Source of the DNA: Rapana venosa
Taxonomy: Eukaryota > Mollusca > Gastropoda > Neogastropoda > Muricidae
DNA length: 64,000 bases
Direction: 5' to 3'
Assembly (NCBI GenBank): GCA_028751875.1
Contig: CM054165.1
Span: 23,616,670-23,680,669 of the forward strand
Below are positions 23,331-33,439 of the stretch, in pieces; position 1 is the first letter of the stretch; every line of letters begins with the position of its first letter. The translations under genes and the position numbers were made by a program. The notes beneath the pieces are model-generated. The model saw only the letters and a program-made list of their open reading frames with translations, was not told where the DNA came from and made no database searches.

Positions 23331-23452
23331 ACAAACACACACAAACACACCACCACACACAAACACCCCCCCCCCCTCATCCCCCAACACCCACACCACC
23401 TCCCCAACCCCTCCCCCTCCCCACCCACCCCACCCCCTCACCCCCAGCAAAC

Positions 23453-23620
23453 CTCCAGCTTCTCCTGGCACTCTTTGCCCACGCGGTCGAAGGTGGTGAC
23501 CAGGTCCAGGAGGATCTTGGCGGGCGAGGCGTCCTCCTGGGGCGTGAAGGCCCCCTGGCTGTAGCCGTAGAACGGGTCCTTCAGGTACATGTTGCGGATA
23601 GGCCGCCACTTCTTGCCCTC
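23453..23620 (-). CDS. Coiled-coil/EF-hand gene, exon 2
   Basis: 168 nt (56 codons), phase 0 on both sides. Acceptor GCCGACGGTTCAG, preceded by three CTAAC branch-point-like motifs 30-50 nt upstream. It encodes residues 81-136: EGKKWRPIRNMYLKDPFYGY, SQGAFTPQEDASPAKILLDL, VTTFDRVGKECQEKLE. The exon is GC-rich and strikingly unlike the A/C satellite on its left. The donor that fits phase is GTTTGC (weak). A strong GTGAGG lies 11 nt downstream (exon end 23442) but would leave phase 2 and not join exon 3. Residues 110-136 lead into the coiled coil. The aromatic/Pro-rich first half is probably a folded module. The family is not recognised. Confidence 0.85.
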
Positions 23621-23639
23621 CTGAACCGTCGGCAACACC

Positions 23640-23757
23640 CCGGCCCGTTCATTAACCGTTAGGTTAGGTTAGGCTGTGGTTTGTGGGTGGTGTGGGTTGG
23701 TGGGTGTGGTTAGTGGTGTGGTGGTGTGGGTTGGTGGGGTTGGTGGGTTGGGTGGGT
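23640..23757. repeat. G/T-rich tract with (TTAGG)3
   Basis: TTAGGTTAGGTTAGG followed by GTGGGTTGGTGGG-type sequence. It is the complement in kind of the A/C satellite on the other side of exon 2. Confidence 0.9.
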
Positions 23758-23832
23758 TCAAGTCAAGTCAAGTAAAAAATGATTGAGGGTAAAAGATTAA
23801 GTTTATACAACATTTTTTTTCCATCCTGCCCT
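23758..23832 (+). repeat. Interspersed repeat family G, copy 2
   Basis: CAAGTCAAGTCAAGT, TTGAGGGTAAAAGATTAAGT and CCATCCTGCCCTC, matching 19396-19480. Confidence 0.6.
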
Positions 23833-23858
23833 CTCTCTCTCTCTCTCTCTCTCTCACA

Positions 23859-23945
<87 letters not shown>
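23833..23945. repeat. (CT)n, (ACGC)n, (CA)n compound microsatellite
   Basis: Three consecutive simple repeats ending at the RNase H fragment. Confidence 0.95.
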
Positions 23946-23947
<2 letters not shown>

Positions 23948-23954
23948 CACTATC

Positions 23955-24766
23955 ACTAGTGATGGTTCCCTTTTGAACAATAATGAGGCGGGTGCAGCGT
24001 CTGTCATACCATCTTTGAAAATAGAGAGATCATTTTATGTAGGAACAAATCGATCTATTTTTACAGTTGAATTGTCTGCTATTTTGATGGCTTTATATTA
24101 TCTTCTAGATTTTCCTAAAGACATATTTCAAATGCTTTTCTGTGTTGATTCCAGGTCAGTCTTACTTGCCCTGAGAAACTTCAGTTCAAAAGTGAGACAA
24201 GATCACATAATTGAGATTAGTCATCTAATTCATTTTCTGATGATACGAGGCACTGGTGTTGCCTTTTGCTGGATACCCTCGCACTGTGGTATTTACTTTA
24301 ATGAAAAAGTTGACAGAAAAGCAAAATGTGGAGATGAGCATATCGATGGGTCTTGCAGCATAAGTGTTTCTCTATCCATCCATGAGGGCTATAGCATGTC
24401 ACAAAATGCATGTTGGAAACACTTTAAAAAGAAACTACAAAGTACCGGTTATTCCTGGAGTGATGATGTAGCCCATGTATTATCTTTTGATAAGATCAAA
24501 TATCGTAATTTACATGAATATAGAAATGTTGTATCTCTTATCTACAGGTTTAAGCTCAATGCTTTTAGAACTAATTTTTTTTAAAAGCAACATGTATCTG
24601 TGGTGAAAATCTGACCAATTATCACAATCTTTTACGATGCAGAGATCTGAAAAACATCTTACCTGCCTTCCCAGTCCGTAGCTTACAGCAAGTTCTAAAA
24701 GACATTCCATTAATGAAAGAAATTGTATTGTCATTAAGCCATACTCCTATTTTCAGACTCCTCTAA
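23955..24766 (+). mobile_element. Non-LTR retrotransposon 3' end: RNase H domain, frameshifted
   Basis: Same family as 18074-18837. It reads TSDGSLLNNNEAGAASVIPS, which carries the first RNase H Asp, then VELSAILMAL, LFCVDSRSVL and WIPSHCGIYFNEKVDRKAK. All catalytic positions are visible. The frame breaks at the T8 run near 24575-24583. One base shift restores it through KATCICGENLTNYHNLLRC to a TAA at 24764-24766. Non-functional; it lies in intron 1 of the host gene. Confidence 0.85.
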
Positions 24767-24934
24767 TATAAGGATAGCTTCAAGTTATATGAATTGGAAA
24801 GTTAGTATTTTTACTGTTTGATGTTTTTTGGGGTTGTTTTTTGTTGTTGTTTTTTTTTCAGAATTCTTGTTTATGCTTTTTTCATAATAGTTGTTTATTG
24901 CGATTAATTAGTTATGTGCATACCCCTTCCCCCT

Positions 24935-25045
24935 ACACACACACACACACGCATGTGCGCGCGCGCGCACACACACGCACGCACGCACACACACATACTT
25001 TCCCGTCTGATATCACTATTTAGTGGAGGGACGTTTAACTAAAGA

Positions 25046-25092
<47 letters not shown>

Positions 25093-25115
25093 ACACACAC
25101 ACACACACACACACA
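24935..25115. repeat. (CA)n, (GC)n, (CTA)n microsatellites
   Basis: CA/GC alternation at 24937-24995 and (ACT)n at 25047-25093 joined to (CA)n. Confidence 0.95.
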
Positions 25116-25179
25116 GAAAATCAAGAAAATTGACATATAAAAGCAATTAAAATACAATGTTCACACATGTTGAAGACAA

Positions 25180-25775
25180 AATCTATGGAGATTTGGGGGG
25201 TTTCGGGGGGGGGGGTAGAGGAAGGGGGTAGTGGGGAGGTGGTGGGGGATTGGGGTGGGGGGGGTTTGGTGGTGGGTAGTGGGGTTGGTGTTGATGATGG
25301 GTTGGTTGGGTTGGTTAGTGGGGGTGGTTGATGGTGGTGGGTAGTGGGGGTTGGTGTTGATGATGGGTTGGTTGGGTTGGTTAGTGGGGGTGGTTGATGG
25401 TGGTGGGTAGTGGGGGTTGGTGTTGATGATGGGTTGGTTGGGTTGGTTAGTGGGGGTGGTTGATGGTGGTGGGTAGTGGGGGTTGGTGGTGATGATGGGT
25501 TGGTTGGGTTGGTTAGTGGGGGTGGTTGATGGTAGTGGGCGTAGTGGGGGTGGAGGTGGTTGGTGGCGGTTGGGTGGTTGGTGTGGGTTGGGGAGGGGGG
25601 TGGTTTGGTGGTGGTAGGGAGTACTGAGGGTGGGGGTTGGTGGTGGGGATGGGTGGGGGAGGGGGGTTGGTATGGTAATGGTGGTGATGGTGGTGGTGGT
25701 GGTGATGGTGGTGGTGGTGGTGGGGATGGTGGTGGAGGGGGAATGGGGGTGGTGATGGTGGTGCTTGAATGTTTT
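25180..25775. repeat. G-rich 66-bp minisatellite plus (GGT/GAT)n
   Basis: Four ~66-bp units (repeat starts at 25325, 25391, 25457 and 25523) containing GGGTTGGTTGGGTTGGTTAG and GTGGTGGGTAGTGGGGG, followed by (GGTGAT)n. Plus strand is G/T-only, minus strand C/A-only. Long Pro/Thr-rich open frames on the minus strand are artefacts. The many G3-4 runs are compatible with G-quadruplexes. Confidence 0.95.
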
Positions 25776-25799
25776 GACCACATGTACACAGGCTAAGAA

Positions 25800-27270
25800 A
25801 GCTTTTTCAACTGCACGGAATGGAACAGAGTAAAACAGAACAGAGCAGCACAGACCAGGAAAAAAGCATAGATGAAAACGAAACCATACAGATTCAGGAA
25901 CAGAGAGGAACAGAACAGGTTAGGACAGGATATAAGAAGTTCATGTCAGGATAAAACAGGACGAACCAGAACATGTTACACAGAATGGAACATGATGAAA
26001 GAACGCAAAACAGAACAAAACAGACTACAACAGAACAGAATGGAACGTGGAAGAGAATAACGTGTAACAAAGCAGAACAACATAAACAGAATGGAATATG
26101 GCGGACTAAGAACAAAACATAACTGGAGAGAACCGAATTGTACATGGAAGAGAACAGTACGGGGGAAAAAGCAGAACAAAATAAAATAGAATGAAACATG
26201 GTGGAAGGTATATAGAACAGGACAGGACAAAACTGAATGGAACATGATGGAAGAGAAAAAGAGAACAAAAGGAGGCAGGATATACCAAAATGAAACGTGA
26301 TGGAAGAGAAAAACACGGAACGAAGCAGAACAAAAAGGAATACAATGGAAGAGAAAAACACGGAACAAAGCAGAACAAAAAGGAATACAATGGAAGAGAA
26401 AAACACGGAACAAAGCAGAACAAAAAGGAATACAATGGAAGAGAAAAACACGGAACAAAGCAGAACAAAAAGGAATACAATGGAAGAGAAAAACACGGAA
26501 CAAAGCAGAACAAAAAGGAATACAATGGAAGAGAAAAACACGGAACGAAGCAGAACACAAAGGAATACAATGGAAGAGAAAAACACGGAAACGAAGCAGA
26601 ACACAAAGGAATACAATGGAAGAGAAAAACACGGAACAAAGCAGAACAAAAAGGAATACAATGGAAGAGAAAAACACGGAACAAAACAGAACAAAAAGGA
26701 ATACAATGGAAGAGAAAACAGAACAAGATAGAACAAAATGAAACGTTGTGGACTAAGAACAAAACAAAACAGGATGGACAGAATAGAACATGGTGGACTG
26801 GACGCAGCACAAATTTAAAAAACGAACAAGAGGAACCGAACAAAACAAAATCAAACTAAGACCTGGAATGAATTGAGCTGGCTTGCCCAAGACAGAAAAG
26901 GCTGGGGGGATTTTGTTGGCGCCTTGTGTCCAGGCACATGGTATGAAGAGGATTAAGTAAGTAAGTAAACCAACTAAACCAAACAAAACCAATCAGGATG
27001 AACAGAACGGAACATCGTGGACTACGAGCAAAACAAAACAGAACAGAAAAGAATTTAATGGGATGAAAAAGAACTGAATATAAGAAAGAGAACGAAACAG
27101 AACCAGGCGGAACAGTACAGAACAGAACGGAACAGGATGGAGGAGAACAAAAAGAGAACAGAACAGAGCAAACAGGGCATGGCTGTATACGATAGCGCTG
27201 AACACACACACACACAGACAGAACAGACAACAGAATGGAGCAGCGCAGAAGGGAACAGAACGGGATAAAA
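25800..27270. repeat. GGAACAGAACA-type degenerate satellite with a 45-bp core array (26285-26725)
   Basis: The region is built from GGAAC/AGAAC/AAAAC pentamer-like units. In the middle ~9.5 near-identical 45-bp units run (GGAATACAATGGAAGAGAAA, then AACACGGAACAAAGCAGAAC and AAAAA). Since 45 is a multiple of three, each frame gives a 15-residue peptide repeat on both strands. I see no start context, splice sites or family match. Confidence 0.95.
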
Positions 27271-27299
27271 CAGGACACGATCTGCCACCCAGAAAAAGT

Positions 27300-27560
27300 A
27301 CCCCCCCCCCCCAAATAACAACATATAAACTATACTAACTCCCCCTCCCACCCCCTCCAACAAACCAAACAACCCCGCAGCAGCAGCAGCAGCAGCATCA
27401 ACAGCAGCAGCAGCAGCAACAACAAAAACAAAGTCCCAAAACAAAACAAACAAAGCAATATCCCGGAGCACGCAAGCAAACAGCGTTCACGTACATTTGA
27501 CACAACAACAGCAACAACCACCACAACAAGAGACAACCACCACCACAACACTACTTCTAA
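27300..27560. repeat. Poly-C, (CAG)n and (CAA)n tracts
   Basis: C-run at 27301-27312, CAG/CAA triplets at 27377-27430 and ACAACA-type sequence to 27560. Confidence 0.9.
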
Positions 27561-27599
27561 AACAGAGGACCCCACTACAGTGTCCATATGATCTATAGA

Positions 27600-27968
27600 T
27601 TCTTTTCTTTTTCTTTTATCCTTCTATTTGAGGATAATGGAATAAGCAATCATGTGCTTTCTTACATCCAGTCCCCGTGTGTATGCAGCCTTGTAATTCT
27701 TGTCATTCGTTTCCACATGCACACAATGGCCTACTCTTCCGAAAAGCAGAACGGGTTTTAACGTGTGCGCAAGATGTTCTGCGTTCGCACACCGGGCCTC
27801 GGTTTATAGTCTCATCCGAAGGACTTTTGGGAAGAGTGGAGTCGGCACTGATGTTCACAAAGAAAAAAACAAACAAAAAGATCCCCTTGAACGGGATTCG
27901 AACCCGGGTCAGCAGATCACGAACGCAATGCGCAACGCTCTAACCAACCAGACTATCCCGCCCTGAGA
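27600..27968 (-). mobile_element. SINE family C (head type 1)
   Basis: On the minus strand: head CGGGATAGTCTGGTTGGTTA with B box GGGTTCGAATCCC, a GTGAACATCAGTGCCGACTC block, the core GATGAGACTATAAACCGAGG, then CAGAACATCTTGCGCACACG and a TCAAATAGAAGGATAAAAGA-like tail. Nearly complete. Confidence 0.9.
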
Positions 27969-28104
27969 TTCGTGAACAAGGTCCCGTGATCAACAACAAC
28001 AACAATGAAAGCACAACAAACACCCCAAACACCATCACCACACAAAAACCCAACGCAGCAAGGAGGTATCACTTGTATGCCGTGAGGTTGTCATTATAAG
28101 AGAA

Positions 28105-28129
28105 TCAGAAAAAGCAGCAGCAGCAGCAG

Positions 28130-28160
<31 letters not shown>

Positions 28161-28171
28161 ACCACCACTGC
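28105..28171. repeat. (AGC)n and (ACC)n triplets
   Basis: Triplet runs immediately 5' of SINE A2. Confidence 0.95.
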
Positions 28172-28597
28172 CACTATCATGTGGATTGGTGGTCTAGAGG
28201 TACCGCGCCTGTCTAGAAAGCGAAAAGTCCGGGTTAGAAGCGTGCAGTGGTCGAATCCCGTGTGGACCCGAAACTTTTTCCCCATTAGATCAGGAGTTGT
28301 GGTCTGAGCGCTAGTTTTTCGGATGAGACGATAAACCGAGGTCCCGTGTGTTGCACATAATTATTTAGCGCACGTAAAAGAACCCATGGTAACAAGAGAG
28401 TTGTCCCTGGCAAAATTCTTAGAAAAAGCCACTCTAATAGGGTAACAAATACTGTTGCAGACAGGAAAAAAGAAAAAAAAAAGGGCGGCGCTGCTCTTGT
28501 GGCGACGTGCCCTCCCCTGGCAGAGCAGCCCGAATTTCACGCAGAGAAATCTGCCCGAGACTTAAAGTGGTATAAAGAAATAAAATAAATAAAAATA
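28172..28597 (+). mobile_element. SINE family A, copy 2
   Basis: GGTCTAGAGGTACCGCGCCT head, GGTCGAATCCCGTG B box, GATGAGACGATAAACCGAGG core, GAACCCATGGTAACAAGAGA and CTGGCAGAGCAGCCCG, ending in (AAAT)n instead of the (ATT)n tail. It lies ~80 bp downstream (gene sense) of exon 1 in antisense orientation to the gene. Confidence 0.9.
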
Positions 28598-28604
28598 TCA
28601 CCAG

Positions 28605-28665
28605 CACCATCATCATCACCACCACCACCACAATCACCACCACCTATCACCACCACTATCACCAA
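28605..28665. repeat. (CAC/ATC)n triplets
   Basis: ATCACCACCACC-type triplets adjoining the exon 1 donor. Confidence 0.9.
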
Positions 28666-28677
28666 CGCTTTCCTCAC

Positions 28678-28917
28678 CACAGTTTCCATGCGGGCCATGA
28701 GGTCGTCATGGGAGAAGAAGTTGCCGTGTTCAAAGGGCACCTCCAGGAGCTCGGTGAAGATGTCCAGCACCTGGTTCAGCCCTTCCCTCAGCTGGGCCAG
28801 GTTGTCCTTGTTGAACACCAGCCGAGCCATCTTGTTCAGCCTCTGTGCCAACACCACACGGACAACGTGTGCTTGAGGGCGTCTGATGATGGTGTTGTCT
28901 GATAAGTTCCCCAGCTT
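28678..28917 (-). CDS. Coiled-coil/EF-hand gene, exon 1 of the joined set
   Basis: Largest exon, 240 nt (80 codons), phase 0 at both ends if the acceptor is ACTATACAAG. Three nt further (CAAGAAG) is equally possible. Donor GTGAGG. It encodes KLGNLSDNTIIRRPQAHVVR, VVLAQRLNKMARLVFNKDNL, AQLREGLNQVLDIFTELLEV, PFEHGNFFSHDDLMARMETV. It looks like a compact helical domain with two amphipathic helices (AQRLNKMARLVF and LREGLNQVLDIFTELLE). The GC-rich codons differ from the flanking repeats. A SINE tail touches its 5' edge, leaving no pyrimidine tract. The protein family is not recognised from memory. A profile search would decide. Confidence 0.8.
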
Positions 28918-29392
28918 CTTGTATAGTGTTGCGTTCTATTGTGTTGTGTTGGTATTGTGTTGTGTTGTATAGTATTGCGTTCTATTGTATTGTATACAAC
29001 TTTGGAGTTATGGCAGGTTTCTCTGATGCTCTCTCTAGGGAGAGAGCGCGTCGCCACAAGAGCAGCGCCACCCATTATTTTTTTCTTGACCTGTCTGGAT
29101 GTATATTTGTTTCCTTCTCAGAGTGGCTTTTTTTCTACAGAATTTTGCCAGAAATAACACTGTTGTTTCCGTGGGTTCTTTAACGTGCGCGAAATGCGTG
29201 TTGTACACAAGGCCTCGGTATATCGTCTCATCCGAAAGACTAGCACCCAGACCACCATTTACGGTCTAGTGGAATGGGAGAAAAGTTTCAGGCACAAACG
29301 GGGATCGAACCACAATACACTTCGAACCAATGCAATTTCGGTTTTTGGCTTTCTAGGCAGGTGCGTTATCTGCTGGCCACCTTGCTATTCTG
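28918..29392 (-). mobile_element. SINE family A, copy 3, abutting exon 1
   Basis: Minus-strand copy: head at 29330-29392 (degraded), CGGATGAGACGATATACCGA core, GAACCCACGGAAACAACAG, AAAGCCACTCTGAGAAGGAA, GGTGGCGCTGCTCTTGTGGC. Its tail is (ACAAT)n-like, running to 28918 at the first base outside exon 1. Confidence 0.85.
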
Positions 29393-29471
29393 GGGGTCAC
29401 CCAGAACATGCCCTCTGAGGTCTGCCTCACTCACCATCACACCTGGGAACCCCTGTTTATTTACTGATTAA

Positions 29472-29818
29472 TTTTGTTATTTTATTTCGAGGACAAAGGA
29501 ATAAGCACTCATGTGGTTTTTTACAGCCAGTCCCCGTGTGTATGCACTTTTGTAAATTTCGTCATCCGTTCCCACCGGCACACAATGGCCTACTCTTCCG
29601 AAAAGCGGAACGGGTTTTAACGTGTGCGCACGATGTTCTGCGTGCGCTCGCACACGGGACCTCGGTTTATAGTCTCAACCGAAGGACTTTTGGTGGAGAG
29701 TGGGTGGGGTCCGCACCGATGTTAACTCGAGGAAAAATCCTTTTGAACAAGATTCGAACCCGGGTCAGCAGATCCCGAACGCATCGCTCTAACCACCAGG
29801 CTATCCCGTCTCGTGAGG
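29472..29818 (-). mobile_element. SINE family C (head type 1), nearly complete
   Basis: Head CGGGATAGCCTGGTGGTTAG with B box CCGGGTTCGAATC, core GAGACTATAAACCGAGGTCC, CAGAACATCGTGCGCACACG, TTCCGCTTTTCGGAAGAGTA, GTGCCGGTGGGAACGGATGA, tail ATTCCTTTGTCCTCGAAATA. Confidence 0.9.
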
Positions 29819-29959
29819 CCAAGTGAGAACACTGGATGAGAGGCTGGCTTGTTTTGCTGTTTTCAGGTACCTCGCTGTACTCCAGCTTCAGAGGATCCCT
29901 CCTCCCCCTCCTTTAATACAGAACACAGGCTGTTGTGCTAAGATTTCATCATGGCTAAA

Positions 29960-30075
29960 GGCAGTCTCGAGGAGATGGGCGCCGCCCTCAATATGCTGGC
30001 CCTAGAGAAGTGAGGTCTCTGACGCCTCGCTTCCCTACGACCTTATAGGTTATGGGACTCCTTTACCTCCTTTAC
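29960..30075 (+). mobile_element. 5S/tRNA-like SINE, 3' half
   Basis: GGGCGCCGCCCTCAATATGC, GAAGTGAGGTCTCTGACGCC, GACCTTATAGGTTATGGGAC and a CTTTACC tail. The 5S-like part is missing. Confidence 0.85.
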
Positions 30076-30185
30076 CTAAAGGCAGTCTCGTCATTATAAT
30101 TATTTCAAAGCATAACGACACTTGAATATAGGCTTTGGCGCTTTGTGTTGATGACTGATCAAGCTGGTCTCGGCCTTCTTGATTC

Positions 30186-30325
30186 TTTTCTTCTTCGTCG
30201 AACGCTCACAAAGCAACTGTTGTTGTCTGTCATAATTATGAGCGAAAATGGGTTTGCACTGCCGTTAACTGCCTGACAAGTCAGACCCAGCACATCCGAG
30301 TTCGGCATGGGAGAGAATTATCTTT
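30186..30325 (-). repeat. Short interspersed repeat family F, copy 3
   Basis: Reverse complement of the 4737 copy, with GCCTGACAAGTCAGACCC and TTCTTCTTCGTCGAACGCTC. Confidence 0.7.
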
Positions 30326-30724
30326 TAAGTTTTTCTGTAGAAAAGGCAAGAGAATGGACCAAGAAAGCAGTGAATTTTTTCCGTTTACTTTTTTGGGGTC
30401 AATGTATGGATCATCAGTCGCCATAAGAATGTTGATGTTGCACTTGAGCACAACATAAGCTACTTGCTTGTTGCTGCTATGCTGATTATGTTCATCATGG
30501 TATGCTTGTGTCATGTTTATTACTGAATAAACGTTATTTAAACCAAGGTAGAAAATAAAGAAGAAGGAGGTGACAAAAAAGGACAGGAACAAGGCAGAAA
30601 CAAAGACAGGGATAGAAAAGAGGGAATTCCTAGCATAGAATTTCCAGAAGGTGGGGATGCTATTTATACTGACAAGCGCCCCCCCCCCCCCGGCACCCCC
30701 GCCCCACCCTCACCTGGGGAATTG
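30326..30724. other. Unassigned sequence
   Basis: AT-rich, with a C-run at 30680-30692. A minus-strand open frame (30281-30592) has no recognisable motif and I do not call it. Confidence 0.5.
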
Positions 30725-31058
30725 TATTGTATTGTACAGCACTTTCCTACCTCTGTGAATGTCTTCACCTGTGCACTCCTTATCGTTCCCTCCACTCTGA
30801 TGCAGATATCTTGTGCTTACGAATACCTAGATTCAACCATTCCACTGTCGGCCGTCGCTCTTTCTCTGTTTCTGGTCCATCGATCTGGAATGACCTCCCT
30901 CTATCCCTTCACCAAAACACCCAAAGCCTACTTATGACACTTTTAAATCCAGCCTCAAAACACATGTATTTCAAATCTAAGACTTTCCTCTCTTGTTTCA
31001 TCTCATTTCTGTCCTTACCCTCAACAGCCGAAACCCCCACCACCCTGCCAAAGTACAC

Positions 31059-31135
<77 letters not shown>

Positions 31136-31136
31136 C

Positions 31137-31181
<45 letters not shown>

Positions 31182-31202
31182 CTGCGTGTGTGTGTGTGTG
31201 AC

Positions 31203-31297
<95 letters not shown>

Positions 31298-31488
31298 CTG
31301 CGCGCGCGCGTGTGTGAGTGAGTGTGTGGGCGTGTGTGTATACATTTGAATTTTTAAAAACTATTAATTTAACTTGCTGTGTGTGTTAGAGTAGGATGAA
31401 TGCAAGCGCTTTTATTTGTTTTTGCAAAGCTGCGCTATATAAATTCCATCTATTATTATTGTTATTATTATTATTAATATTATTATAC
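30725..31488 (+). mobile_element. CR1/L2-like LINE 3' end with (GT)n in its 3' UTR
   Basis: The coding tail reads LHSDADILCLRIPRFNHSTV, GRRSFSVSGPSIWNDLPLSL and FLSCFISF, the usual C-terminus of CR1/L2-type reverse transcriptase proteins (RSFS..GP..WN.LP.S). Then come a ~250-bp GT array and the 3' tail GCTGCGCTATATAAATTCCA with (ATT)n. 5'-truncated. Confidence 0.85.
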
Positions 31489-31762
31489 CATTTTGAGTCA
31501 CGACAGATTTTTCTGCATGAGACCCGGGCTGCTCTCCCCGGGGAGAGCGCGTCGCCACAACATCAGCGCCACCCTTTTTTCCCTTTCATGTGTATTTATT
31601 TTCCTATAAGAGTGGCTTGTTTGTACAGAATTTTGCCAGGGACAACTTCCTTGTTACCGTGGGTTCTTTGACGTGCACTAAACGCACGTTGCACACAGAA
31701 CCTCAGTTTATCATCTCATCCGAAAGACTAGCACACTGATCACTACTCACGGTCTAGTTACT
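31489..31762 (-). mobile_element. SINE family A, copy 4, 5'-truncated
   Basis: Minus-strand GTGATCAGTGTGCTAGTCTT, GATGAGATGATAAACTGAGG core, AACCCACGGTAACAAGGAAG and CTCCCCGGGGAGAGCAGCCC. It joins tail-to-tail with the LINE end at 31488. Confidence 0.85.
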
Positions 31763-32348
31763 GTTTTTGTGTTGCCAATACGCAATTGAGGTTTAACGCA
31801 TTCGAGCTTAATAACAATTTACATCGTTATAGTCAATCTGCTCATGATAATGTCTATTTTGTAAAAACCAGATCGACAAAAAACCCAAATCGTTTTGTGC
31901 TACCTACGAAGATTTAAGGGTGAAATTTCTCCAAGAATCGAAAAGACTTCCTCTGCACATGTTACTCAGAGCCACTGATCCTCTCCACAAATATCAATTT
32001 ATCCAAATATGTATTTCATGCAGTCAACAGGCGGAAGAAAACACTCTAGTAGTTAGTCCTGTGATGTACTTCTGTTAAAACATGTTCACCTCTGTACATC
32101 TATCGCGTGTTATGTTATAATGAAATCGTGGCATAACATGATTATGTTCTTCATTTTGTTTGTTTGTTTGTTTTTGTTTAATGTCCATTCACTACTTGGT
32201 GATAGGGACACACCCGCATTCAAACCAACTTCTCTCTCTCTCTCTCTCTCCCCCTCTCTCTCTCTTTCATGTATGTATATTTATATTCTCACAACTGTCT
32301 ACAGTAGAGGTCTTACTGGGGAAGAATATATAATCTCAGCAACTGATG
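31763..32348. other. Unassigned sequence
   Basis: AT-rich, with (CT)n at 32232-32262. Nothing coding was recognised. Confidence 0.5.
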
Positions 32349-33268
32349 TTATGAACTGCTGAGAGTCATATAAAACTTCTTGAACAGTGGTATATTTTTT
32401 TTATGAATATCTATTCCTCTCTTTTTGAACAGGTCAGTTAGGATTGGGTAATCAAACAATAAATGGTGGGTTGAAAGAGATTGAGAACAGCAACATGTCA
32501 CATTTTTAGAATATTTGATGTTCCATGCATTTAGCCTCATTTTATATATTAAAATTTCTACTTTCCGTGAGCAAGAAATGTTTTCTAAGTGTGTTTTCTT
32601 CATTTTGGAATGCATACAATTAATCAATTTAGCATTAATTTCGTGCGAGGACAATGCGAGATTGGAAGCAAACGTTTCAATGTTGCAATCAGAGGCACCT
32701 TGTTTTGCTAAAGAATCAACCAACTCATTCCAATAGATTCCACAGTGAGAAGGGACCAGCACAATGTTATTTGTATGTCTCTGCTTGCAATACAATGTAT
32801 CAAGAATTTAATCTCAAATACAATATCTTTCCTTATGTTCCCCTGCCAGTTCTTTAGTGCCATCAATACTGCTTTTGAGTCAACACAAAAAAGAATGTGG
32901 CGAGTATCAAGCGCAGTATTTGACAAAAAATTCAAGGCCCTAAGGATTGCAAACAATTCACACGTAAAAATAGAAAAATGTTTTCCTAAATGAAATTATT
33001 TTTGTGCTTTTAAAACAGGAATCACAACTGCTGCCCCATTTCTTCCTGATTCCAGTACAGATCCATCAGTATACACTTTTAAATAATTAGAACAATTACT
33101 TTCAATGTGACTGTTTACATCAACGAGGAGCAAATTTTGATCTTCATTCTTTTTTAACATCCGTGTAGTCAGTGTCAAAGTTATGTTCTTCATTGTCTCC
33201 CCTTTTATACTAAGATACGTGATTCTCAACATTACAGTAGAAGTGAAATGTAACCTGTGGTTAGACAA
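32349..33268 (-). mobile_element. Jockey/I-like LINE 3' end: RNase H, decayed
   Basis: In three frames on the minus strand: YTDGSVLESGRNGAAVVIP (first RNase H Asp), CELFAILRALNFL (Glu), ILFCVDSKAVLMAL (Asp), VPSHCGIYWNELVDSLAKQ (His, Asp), then a C-terminal NVTCCCSQSLSTHHLLFDY. At least two frameshifts separate these blocks. It relates to 18074 and 23955 but is clearly diverged. Confidence 0.85.
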
Positions 33269-33333
33269 CTATCCTGAAGATTTGAATTGAAGTTTCCCCC
33301 GTGAAGAAGGGGGGTTCACTTGACTTGTGGGAT

Positions 33334-33425
33334 GAGATCGGTGGTCTAGAGGTAACGCGCCTGCCTAGAAAGCGAACAATCCAGGTCGGTAGTATGCGGT
33401 GGTTCAATCACCGTTTGAGACCCCT
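33334..33425 (+). mobile_element. SINE family A tRNA-like head, solo
   Basis: GGTGGTCTAGAGGTAACGCG to GGTGGTTCAATCACCG. The core and 3' part are missing. Confidence 0.7.
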
Positions 33426-33439
33426 CCCCCTCCCTCCCC

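Noticed and set aside
23655..23675. An interstitial telomere array
   Set aside because: Only three TTAGG units, inside general G/T-rich sequence. They read as CTAAC branch-point-like motifs on the gene strand.
25121..26859. Pro/Thr-rich and Phe/Cys-rich long frames on the minus strand, Glu/Lys/Asn-rich on plus
   Set aside because: Translations of minisatellites. Composition and period match the DNA repeat units exactly.
29850..29940. An additional exon upstream of exon 1
   Set aside because: A plus-strand acceptor (TTTTGCTGTTTTCAG) and a possible minus-strand frame overlap here, but the phases do not join exon 1.
30281..30592. A 103-codon minus-strand frame
   Set aside because: No recognisable motif, no splice pattern and low-complexity hydrophobic start. 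It overlaps repeat F.
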